From positions 2,185,501 through 2,249,500 of the forward strand of contig NZ_JAUCBR010000004.1 in assembly GCF_034676725.1 (NCBI RefSeq): a DNA stretch of 64,000 nucleotides, read 5' to 3'. The translations under genes were made by a program, and so were the position numbers. The stretch comes from Denitromonas sp. (GTDB taxonomy: Bacteria > Pseudomonadota > Gammaproteobacteria > Burkholderiales > Rhodocyclaceae). Below are positions 10,904 to 17,782 of the stretch, piece after piece. The notes under the pieces are model-generated. The model did no database searches, was not told where the DNA came from, and saw only the letters and a list, made by a program, of their open reading frames with translations. Position 1 is the first letter of the stretch, and each line of letters opens with the position of its first letter.

Positions 10904-13345
10904 TCAGGCCGTCACGTCTTCGAAGTTGCGGCGCAGCTCGGCCTTTTCGGCGTGCTCCTGCCACGGATCGACATAGTCCTGCAGCGCGAACAGCAGCCGC
11001 TCGTACAGCGCCTTGCGGTTGGCCGTGTCGTCGAGCACATGTTTCTTCACGTAGTCGAGGCCGACGCGCTCGATGTAGTGCACGGTGCGCTCCAGGTAGT
11101 AGCCTTCTTCGCGGTACAGCTGCAGGAAGGCGCCGGAGATTTCCTTCACCTCCTCGTCGGTCTGCACCTTGCAGAAGAACTGCGCCACCTCGGTCTTGAT
11201 GCCGCCGTTGCCGGCCACATAGATCTCGTAGCCCGAATCGACGCCGATCACGCCGACGTCCTTGATGCCGGCCTCGGCGCAGTTGCGCGGGCAGCCGGAC
11301 ACCGCCAGCTTGACCTTGTGCGGGCTGTACATGCCGAACAGCATCTTCTCCAGCTTGACGCCCAGTTCCATCGAGCGCTGGGTGCCGAAGCGGCAGTGCT
11401 CGGAGCCGACGCAGGTCTTCACCGTGCGGATCGACTTGCCGTAGGCGTGGCCGGAGACCATGCCGGCCTGGTTCAGGTCGTGCCAGATCAGCGGCAGATC
11501 GCCCTTCTTGACGCCGAGCAGGTCGATGCGCTGGCCGCCGGTGACCTTGACCGTCGGCACCTGGTACTTCTCGGCCGCATCGGCAATGGCGCGCAGTTCG
11601 GCCGGCGTGGTCAGCCCGCCCCACATGCGCGGCACCACCGAATAGGTGCCGTCCTTCTGGATGTTGGCGTGGGCGCGCTCGTTGATGAAGCGGCTCTGCG
11701 CGTCGTCGGCGGCCTCGTGCGGCCAGGTGGAGATGCAGTAGTAGTTGAGCGCCGGGCGGCAGGAGGCGCAGCCGTTGGGCGTGCTCCACTCCATGAAGTC
11801 CATCACCGCTTGCGGCGAGAGCAGCTTGTGCTCGCGGATGGCCTTGCGCACCTCGCCGTGCGAGTGGTCGGTACAGCCGCACACCGCCTTGTTGTTGGAG
11901 TCGGCCGGCTGATAGGCGCCACCGATGGTCGAGGCCAGGATCTGCTCGACCAGGCCGGTGCAGGAGCCGCAGGAGCTGGACGCCTTGGTGTGCTTGCGCA
12001 CCTCGTCCAGCGTAAACAGCCCGTTTTCCTTGATCGACTTGACGATGTCGCCCTTGCACACGCCGTTGCAGCCGCACACCTCGGCGCTGTCGGGCATGGC
12101 GGCGGCGGAGTTCACGCCCTTGTGGCCGGCGTCGCCCAGATGGCTGTTGCCGAACAGCAGGTGGTCGCGGATCTCGCCGATGTTCTGGCCGTCCTTGAGC
12201 ATCTGGAAGTACCAGGCGCCGTCCTTGGTGTCGCCGTACATCACGGCGCCGACCAGCTTGTCGCCCTTGAGCACCACGCGCTTGTAGATGCCGGCGCCCG
12301 GGTCATTGAGCACGATGTCTTCGGTGCCCTCGCCACCCATGAAGTCGCCGGCCGAGAACACGTCGATGCCGGTGACCTTCAGCTTGGTCGAGGTCACCGA
12401 CCCCTTGTACAGCCCGATGCCGAACATCGCCAGGTGGTTGGCGCAGACCTTGGCCTGCTCGAACAGCGGTGCCACCAGGCCGTAGGCGATGCCGCGGTGG
12501 TTGGCGCACTCGCCCACGGCGTACACCCGCGGGTCGTAGGTCTGCATGGTGTCGTTGACCACAATGCCGCGATTGCAGTGGATGCCCGCCGATTCGGCCA
12601 GCGCGGTGTTGGGGCGGATGCCCGCGGCCATCACCACCAGGTCGGCCGGAATTGCCTCGCCATCCTTGAACACCACCTTGCCCACGCGGCCCGACTCGCC
12701 GGCCTGCAGCTCGGCGGTGAACTTCGGCAGCAGGAACTTCATGCCCTTGGCTTCGAGCGACTTCTGCAGCATGTCGGCGGCGGTCTTGTCGAGCTGGCGC
12801 TCCATGATCCAGTCGCCGATATGCACGATGGTCACATCCATGCCGCGCAGCGCCAGGCCGTTGGCCGCCTCCAGGCCGAGCAGACCGGCACCGATCACCA
12901 CCGCATGCTTGTGGCGGGCGGCCGCCTCGATCATGGCGTCGGTGTCGGCAATATCGCGGTAGGCGATCACGCCCGGCAGGTCGGCGCCGGGGACGGGCAG
13001 GATGAAGGGGTTGGAGCCGGTGGCCAGCAGCAGGCGGTCGTACTCGACCTCGCAGCCATCCTCGCCGAAGACCTTGCGGCCCTTGCGGTCGATCTTGACC
13101 ACCTTGTTGTTCAGGCGCAGGTCAATGCCGTTGTCGGCGTACCACTGCTTGTCGTTGAGGATGATGTCCTGGATGGTCATCTCGCCGGCCAGCACCGGGG
13201 AGAGCAGGATGCGGTTGTAGTTCGGGTGCGGCTCGGCGCCGAACACGGTGATGTCGTACATGTCGGGCGCGATCTTGATCAGCTCCTCCAGCGTCCTCAC
13301 GCCGGCCATGCCGTTGCCCACCATCACCAGTTTCAGTTTGCGCAT
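10904..13345 (-). CDS. nirB: Assimilatory nitrite reductase [NAD(P)H] large subunit
   Basis: 813 aa, within the family's range. Order: FAD/NAD(P)H-binding pyridine nucleotide-disulphide oxidoreductase domain (GNGMAG near residue 8, NAD-binding GAGLLGLEAANGL about 150), BFD-like [2Fe-2S] region with CGCNGVC and CGSC, then the nitrite/sulphite reductase ferredoxin-like half and a [4Fe-4S]-sirohaem domain whose ligands are seen as CVGSEHC and CPRNC. Reduces nitrite to ammonium by six electrons in the cytoplasm. Start at 13345 is supported by AAGGGG 8 bases upstream and by the immediate KLVMVGNGMAG fold start. First gene of the nirB-smORF-nirD-narK-kinase run, preceded by a σ54 promoter. Confidence 0.95.
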   Translation of the reverse strand: MRKLKLVMVGNGMAGVRTLEELIKIAPDMYDITVFGAEPHPNYNRILLSPVLAGEMTIQDIILNDKQWYADNGIDLRLNNKVVKIDRKGRKVFGEDGCEVEYDRLLLATGSNPFILPVPGADLPGVIAYRDIADTDAMIEAAARHKHAVVIGAGLLGLEAANGLALRGMDVTIVHIGDWIMERQLDKTAADMLQKSLEAKGMKFLLPKFTAELQAGESGRVGKVVFKDGEAIPADLVVMAAGIRPNTALAESAGIHCNRGIVVNDTMQTYDPRVYAVGECANHRGIAYGLVAPLFEQAKVCANHLAMFGIGLYKGSVTSTKLKVTGIDVFSAGDFMGGEGTEDIVLNDPGAGIYKRVVLKGDKLVGAVMYGDTKDGAWYFQMLKDGQNIGEIRDHLLFGNSHLGDAGHKGVNSAAAMPDSAEVCGCNGVCKGDIVKSIKENGLFTLDEVRKHTKASSSCGSCTGLVEQILASTIGGAYQPADSNNKAVCGCTDHSHGEVRKAIREHKLLSPQAVMDFMEWSTPNGCASCRPALNYYCISTWPHEAADDAQSRFINERAHANIQKDGTYSVVPRMWGGLTTPAELRAIADAAEKYQVPTVKVTGGQRIDLLGVKKGDLPLIWHDLNQAGMVSGHAYGKSIRTVKTCVGSEHCRFGTQRSMELGVKLEKMLFGMYSPHKVKLAVSGCPRNCAEAGIKDVGVIGVDSGYEIYVAGNGGIKTEVAQFFCKVQTDEEVKEISGAFLQLYREEGYYLERTVHYIERVGLDYVKKHVLDDTANRKALYERLLFALQDYVDPWQEHAEKAELRRNFEDVTA

Positions 13346-13366
13346 GTCTTGCCCCTTGCATGCGGC

Positions 13367-13425
13367 CCGGCGCGATGGCGCCGGACCGGTCGTCCGGTTG
13401 TCGGTGCAGCGCACGCCGGCGCTGC
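13367..13425 (-). promoter_or_regulatory. nirB leader RNA with mutually exclusive hairpins
   Basis: Read on the minus strand after the predicted start site: H1 is a 7-bp stem with a six-base loop (13406-13425); H2 is a 6-bp stem (13381-13397); H3 is a 7-bp stem with a tetraloop (13367-13384). H2 and H3 share bases 13381-13384, so they cannot both form. Leader-hairpin antitermination (NasR or NasT) is known for nitrate assimilation operons, which makes a regulatory leader plausible, but H3 is not followed by a U-tract and no nasR/nasT gene is in the window. Confidence 0.4.
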
Positions 13426-13439
13426 TTCAACAGGCTATT

Positions 13440-13455
13440 AGCAAGGGGTGTGCCA
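13440..13455 (-). promoter_or_regulatory. σ54 (RpoN) promoter of the nirB operon
   Basis: The minus strand reads TGGCACACCCCTTGCT, with the invariant GG (-24) and GC (-12) separated by exactly ten bases, a near-perfect match to TGGCAC-N5-TTGCW. Predicted transcription start about 13429, giving an 84-base leader to the nirB ATG at 13345. Known σ54 promoters drive nitrogen assimilation genes with NtrC. Confidence 0.8.
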
Positions 13456-13519
13456 GTGCCGTGAATGCACTGAATTGGATGCTGCAGTGCGACATGGCAC
13501 CGAAAAAGACGCCGGATCC

Positions 13520-13534
13520 GCACCATGGCAGTGC
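13520..13534 (-). promoter_or_regulatory. NtrC-like enhancer site upstream of nirB
   Basis: GCACCATGGCAGTGC matches the NtrC dyad GCACY-N5-RGTGC. Its centre lies about 98 bases upstream of the predicted transcription start, a typical distance for an enhancer-binding protein acting on a σ54 promoter. The site is a single copy as far as I can see. Confidence 0.55.
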
Positions 13535-13562
13535 GTTGCGCACCGCCGAAAGGCGCGACGTG

Positions 13563-14069
13563 TCAGCGCGCGGTGCTTACCTGGCGGAAGAGCACATGCA
13601 GGCCGAAGGCCAGAACGCCGACGAAGGACACCAGCGACCAGTTGGCAATCGACAGCCCGAGGAAGGTCCAGTCAATGGCGGTGCAGTCGCCGGCGCCGCG
13701 GAAGATCATCGGCAGCAGCTCGGTGAGCGGGAAACTCTCCATCAGGTATTCGATGCCGGGGCCGCATTCGGCAATGCTCGGCGGAAAGCGCTGCATCCAG
13801 CTCTGCCAGGCCGCCACGCCGCCACCGGCCAGCGCGAACAGCGTGATCAGCCCGCCATAGACCTTGCGCGCGCCGCCGGTGCTGCCGTGCAGGCCGCCAA
13901 TCAGGCCGAACAGCGTGGCCACGGCGAAGGCGTAGCGCTGGATGATGCACATGGGGCAGGGCTCGAGCCCGACCACGTGTTGCAGGTAGAGGCCAAAGCC
14001 GAGCAGGCCGCTGCCCACCAGGAAGAGTGCGAAGAAGGGCAGGCGGGGGCGGTCGAGCAGGCTGAACAT
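13563..14069 (-). CDS. dsbB: Disulfide bond formation protein B
   Basis: 168 aa, four membrane segments. Reoxidises DsbA and passes electrons to quinone. Both redox pairs are present: Cys38 and Cys41 (CPMC) in the first periplasmic loop and Cys102 and Cys129 in the second. Arg after the first pair (IIQRY) matches the conserved quinone-site Arg. Transcribed alone; a TAGAAT-like -10 element lies at 14097-14102 on the minus strand, about 28 bases from the start. No dsbA is in the window. Confidence 0.93.
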   Translation of the reverse strand: MFSLLDRPRLPFFALFLVGSGLLGFGLYLQHVVGLEPCPMCIIQRYAFAVATLFGLIGGLHGSTGGARKVYGGLITLFALAGGGVAAWQSWMQRFPPSIAECGPGIEYLMESFPLTELLPMIFRGAGDCTAIDWTFLGLSIANWSLVSFVGVLAFGLHVLFRQVSTAR

Positions 14070-14125
14070 GGCGGTCGCTGGGAAAATGATGGGCGGATTC
14101 TAGCAGCCCGCGGGCGGACTGACCG

Positions 14126-15100
14126 TCAGACGGGCGTCGGCCGCTCGAGTTCCGCCGGTGGTGCACGGCGCTGGCGGAAAGCCCGCACGGCAAGCACCAC
14201 GCCGATCATCAACAAGGTGATGCCGCCCACCTCGGCCAGCGTCGGCCAGCGCTGGTACCAGACAAAGCCGTAGGCCAGTGCGGCGAGGGTCTCGAAGACG
14301 ATCAGCTGGCCGGCCAGCCCCGGCGGCAGCAGGTGGCTGGCGCGGTTCCACAGCATCGTGCCCAGCCACGAGGCGAGCAGGCCGGTGAGCAGCATGAGCA
14401 GGACGAACACCCCCGGCCGCGGCCCGGCGAGGTCAACGGTGCCGGTGCTGGCCCACTGCCACAGGGCGATGCCGGCCAGCGCCATCAGCGCCAGCGGCAG
14501 CGTCATCAGCCCCTGTGCGGTGGCCCAGGCGCGGGCCAGGCCGGCCGGTTGGCGGCGCAGCCAGTAGCTGTTGTTGAGCGGGTACCAGGTCCAGCACACC
14601 AGCGCCACGCCAGCGAGCGCCAGGCCGCTCCAGTAGCGGGCGTCGTGGGCAATGTCGCCAGCGTGCGCGCCCTGGCCGTGCACCAGCAGCAGGCCGAGGC
14701 CGATCACCGCCAGCGGCAGCAGCAGCCGGCCCCAGGGCAGGCCGTGGTCGGCGGCATCGCCGCTGGTGAGCTTGGCGGTGATGGCGATGGCCACCGGCAG
14801 CGTGCCGATGATCATCGTCGGTACGGTCACGCCGGCGAGCTGGATGGCGCTGGCCAGCGCCGCGAAGTAGAGCATGTTGCCGATCAGTGCCAGCTTGGCG
14901 GCGGCGATCCAGTCGGCGCGCGTGAGCCGCTTGAGCGCGGCGCCGTCGGCGCGGGCGAGGACGATGGCCAGCACGCCGAAGGCGGCATAGCGCCCGGCGG
15001 CGAGCATGGCGCCGGAGTAGTCGGGCAGCAGCAGCGGCACGATGAAGACCAGCCCCCACAGCAGGCCGGCGCCGAGCGCGGCGCTCAGGCCGGCGAGCAT
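14126..15100 (-). CDS. EamA/DMT-family membrane exporter
   Basis: 324 aa, about ten membrane helices in two EamA repeats (about 1-140 and 165-305). Drug/metabolite transporters of this kind export amino acids or related small molecules; substrate unknown. An in-frame TTG at 15127 would add nine residues; ATG at 15100 has GGGG about 6 bases upstream and begins at the first helix. The AraC-type regulator just upstream on the same strand is the obvious candidate controller. Confidence 0.82.
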   Translation of the reverse strand: MLAGLSAALGAGLLWGLVFIVPLLLPDYSGAMLAAGRYAAFGVLAIVLARADGAALKRLTRADWIAAAKLALIGNMLYFAALASAIQLAGVTVPTMIIGTLPVAIAITAKLTSGDAADHGLPWGRLLLPLAVIGLGLLLVHGQGAHAGDIAHDARYWSGLALAGVALVCWTWYPLNNSYWLRRQPAGLARAWATAQGLMTLPLALMALAGIALWQWASTGTVDLAGPRPGVFVLLMLLTGLLASWLGTMLWNRASHLLPPGLAGQLIVFETLAALAYGFVWYQRWPTLAEVGGITLLMIGVVLAVRAFRQRRAPPAELERPTPV

Positions 15101-15172
15101 GGGTGCCCCGATACGGGTAGGAAACAAGACATGATCAGCCTGACAGCAGAGAATGAGCCGCCAGCGTACGGT

Positions 15173-15994
15173 TCAGCGCGGCCCGGGTCTTGTACCGATT
15201 TGCGCTTGGTACTCGGCCGGGGTCACGCCGTAGGCCTGGCGGAACCAGCGGGTGAGGTGGCTCTGGTCGGTAAAGCCGGCGTCGAGCGCCACATCCAGCG
15301 GCCGCTGCGCACCGGCCAGCAACTGCTTGGCGCGCAGCACACGGCGGGCCTGCACATAGCGGTGCGGGCTCAGATGAAAGTGTCTGGCGAAGGCGCGGGC
15401 GAAGTGGTGCATCGACAGGCCGGCGATCAGCGCGAGTTGTTCCAGGTCGAGCGCCTGGTCGAGATGTGCTTCGATGTAGTCGACCACCCGATCAAAGCGC
15501 AGCGCTGCCGGGTCCGTCACGCGACGGGCATGGCGACCGTGACGCTCGGCGATGCCGAGGATGGCGTCGGTCAGCGCCGTCTGCGCCGCCAGCGGCTCGT
15601 CGGCCTGCCACATGCGGATGAAGGCGCTCGACAGTGCCTGCGCCAGCGCGGCGTCCTTGACCGTGGCCTGCGGAAAATACACCTGCGGCCCGGCAATCGC
15701 GCTCATCGCCGCCGGCTGCAGATAGACCATGTGATAACGCCAGCCGCCCTCGGTGGCGGCCTCGCCGGTGTGCGGCTCGTCGGGGTTGAGCAGCACCAGC
15801 GTGGCCGGATCGGCGATGTGGCCGCTGCCGCGATAGCGGAAACGCTCGACGCCGCTGGCAATCACGCCGACCGAGAAGCCCTCGTGTACATGCGCCGAGA
15901 AGGCGTGCTCGATCAGCCGCGCGGTGTACAGCTCCACGCCCGGCAAAAAGGGCGCCGGGCGGAAGGTGACGAATTCGCCGGGGTGTTCGAACAT
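15173..15994 (-). CDS. AraC-family transcriptional regulator
   Basis: 273 aa. N-terminal cupin-like sensing half with several His (SAHVHEGFSVGVI, NPDEPHTGE) of the AraC-binding type, and a C-terminal double helix-turn-helix about 165-265 (LALIAGLSMHHFARAFARHF; then ALDAGFTDQSHLTRWFRQAYG with the GVTPAEY ending). It is followed 72 bases later by the EamA exporter, a common pairing in which the regulator senses the exported compound. Effector unknown. Confidence 0.88.
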   Translation of the reverse strand: MFEHPGEFVTFRPAPFLPGVELYTARLIEHAFSAHVHEGFSVGVIASGVERFRYRGSGHIADPATLVLLNPDEPHTGEAATEGGWRYHMVYLQPAAMSAIAGPQVYFPQATVKDAALAQALSSAFIRMWQADEPLAAQTALTDAILGIAERHGRHARRVTDPAALRFDRVVDYIEAHLDQALDLEQLALIAGLSMHHFARAFARHFHLSPHRYVQARRVLRAKQLLAGAQRPLDVALDAGFTDQSHLTRWFRQAYGVTPAEYQAQIGTRPGPR

Positions 15995-16043
15995 GGGCGG
16001 GGCGTGTCGGGTGTGAGCCCCCGATTCTACGCCCCGTGCCGGG

Positions 16044-16532
16044 TCAATCGCGTGCGGCGGTCGGGATCGGCGTGCCGAGCCAGCGGGCCAGCGTTGGCGC
16101 GTCGATCAGTCCGCTGCGCGCCTGCCGGGCTTGGCCGGCGGCATAGAAGTAGCTGCGCGGCAACTCGCCGAACCAGGCCGGGTCGATGCGCTGGCGCAGG
16201 CGTTCGGGCTCGGTGGCGTCGAAAGCCCAGTGTTCCAGGTCGGTCAGGCCGAAGCGCTTGAGCAGTACGTCGGCCTCGGCATGGCGCTCGGGATCATCGG
16301 TGACGACCAGCACCAGGCGTTGGCGGGCGCGGGCGTCGGTGAGCGTGCCGAACAGCGCCAGTTCCTTGAGGCAGGGCGGGCAATCGACCGACCACAGCAC
16401 CAGCACGAAGTCGCTGCCCGCGCGGCGCGCTTCGATCTGGGCGAGGCTGTCGGCGCCAAAGGCGTGGAAGTCGGCCAGCGCCGGCCGCACGAGCAGGAGC
16501 AGGCCGGCGAGCAGCAGGGCGAGGCGCGTCAT
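16044..16532 (-). CDS. Exported thioredoxin-like (TlpA-type) protein
   Basis: 162 aa. Signal peptide (LALLLAGLLLLVRPALA, cleavage near residue 20) and a thioredoxin-fold domain with an active site Cys51-Pro-Pro-Cys54 (VDCPPCLKE). A periplasmic thiol reductant or disulfide handler is expected. The ATG at 16532 overlaps the stop of the upstream BNR protein (ATGA), which fixes the start. Last gene of the TonB receptor operon; a thiol protein here may serve a metal or cofactor uptake route, but the substrate is not evident. Confidence 0.75.
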   Translation of the reverse strand: MTRLALLLAGLLLLVRPALADFHAFGADSLAQIEARRAGSDFVLVLWSVDCPPCLKELALFGTLTDARARQRLVLVVTDDPERHAEADVLLKRFGLTDLEHWAFDATEPERLRQRIDPAWFGELPRSYFYAAGQARQARSGLIDAPTLARWLGTPIPTAARD

Positions 16533-17782
16533 GGGGCGGGCACCGGAATCAGCCGATAACCGTCGGCTTGCGTTTGCCAGGAGAGGAAGAGCTCGCCCTG
16601 GCGGACGATCATCAGCGGGTGGTCGGAGCCGCCCGGGGTGCTGGCCAGCGTCCGGTCGGGCGACCAGCTTGCGCCGCCGTCTGTCGACTCGCGGGTCAGC
16701 AGCACCGTGCCGTTCGGCTGCAGGGCTTTCCAGGCGACGACGACGCGGCCGTTGCCGAGTGCGCGCACTTGCGGCCGGCTGGCGCCGGGTTGATGCGAGA
16801 GGCGGTGCGTGGCGCTGCGCGCGCCTGTGGCCGGGTCGATGCGACCGTAGTGCAGGCCGGGCGCTTTGCCGCCGCCGGCGAACCACACCATGTGCGCCTG
16901 ACCGTCGGTGTCGACGCTCAGATCGGGGCCGTGATGCGGGCAGCCTTCAATCACCCAGCCGTCGTCGGTGGCGCGCATGGGCTCGGCGACGGGTTGTGCG
17001 GTCGGGTCGAGGCGGGCGATGGCATGGTCGCGCAGATTGCCCGGAAACACATGACGCCACAGTGCCAGCGGCGCCCGGCCGCCATCGGTGGCGAGCGCGA
17101 TGCGGCAGCACTCGCAGCTGTGGTCGGCCAGCTTCCGGTTGGGGGCGAAGCTGGCGCCGTCGTTGTTGGACGTCGCGGTGTAGATGGCCGCGCCGGCGTA
17201 GTCGGTGCCGCTTTGCTTGGCGACGGCGAGGTCGCGCTTGTCGATCCAGGCCAGGGTGATGCGCCCGGCGCCGTCGACGATGAGCGAATCAAAGCGGTGG
17301 CTGATCGGCGCGCGGTCGTCGTTGACGGTGATCGGCGCGTCGAAATGCTGACCGCCATCGCTCGAGCGGGCAAAGCGGATGTCGCCGGCGTAGGCGCCGG
17401 GGATCTTTTGCGTCCAGCTCACCACCAGCGTGCCGGCGGGGGTGAAGGCGATTTTCGGGCGGTTTTCGCCGTCGCTGTAGATCGATTGGGCCTGCGGGTT
17501 GATCGCCACGGCCGGGGCGAAGCTGTTTTCGCCGTCGGCGCCGTAGGTGACATACACATGGCCGCCTTGAACAAAGGCCAGCCACAGCCGGCCCTGTGCG
17601 TCGAAGGCCGGCGTGGGCGTGCGGCCGCAGTGGGGCGAGGGCAGGGCCGCCGCGTCCTGGCATTGGGCCAGCGCCGGGCCGCTGGCGGCAGCAGTGTGGC
17701 CACCGTGCGAGGCGGCCGTGACCGAGCCGGCGATCAGCGGCGAGAGGAGTAGCGCGAGGCGCAGGGGGGCGGCGGCGTGCAT
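16529..17782 (-). CDS. Exported BNR-repeat / sialidase-like β-propeller protein
   Basis: 417 aa. Signal peptide at 1-24, a short His-containing linker (SHGGHT), then a predicted β-propeller with repeated Asp-box-like turns (SSDGGQHFD about 175, SNNDGASFAPN, STDGGASWSPD). Such folds include sialidases, but the catalytic Arg triad was not identifiable, so enzymatic activity should not be assumed. CGR, CECC and other cysteines are present. The start overlaps the TonB receptor stop (TGATG), and its own stop overlaps the thioredoxin-like gene, so the three are translated together. Probably a periplasmic or surface accessory to uptake. Confidence 0.7.
   Translation of the reverse strand: MHAAAPLRLALLLSPLIAGSVTAASHGGHTAAASGPALAQCQDAAALPSPHCGRTPTPAFDAQGRLWLAFVQGGHVYVTYGADGENSFAPAVAINPQAQSIYSDGENRPKIAFTPAGTLVVSWTQKIPGAYAGDIRFARSSDGGQHFDAPITVNDDRAPISHRFDSLIVDGAGRITLAWIDKRDLAVAKQSGTDYAGAAIYTATSNNDGASFAPNRKLADHSCECCRIALATDGGRAPLALWRHVFPGNLRDHAIARLDPTAQPVAEPMRATDDGWVIEGCPHHGPDLSVDTDGQAHMVWFAGGGKAPGLHYGRIDPATGARSATHRLSHQPGASRPQVRALGNGRVVVAWKALQPNGTVLLTRESTDGGASWSPDRTLASTPGGSDHPLMIVRQGELFLSWQTQADGYRLIPVPAP

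Noticed and set aside
10817..13441. Plus-strand frame opposite nirB/nirD
   Set aside because: Repeated HH/VG-rich translation without motifs; nirB and nirD on the minus strand are unambiguous.
16529..17782. True sialidase
   Set aside because: Asp-box-like turns are present but the catalytic Arg triad and Tyr/Glu pair could not be identified, so only the fold is claimed.
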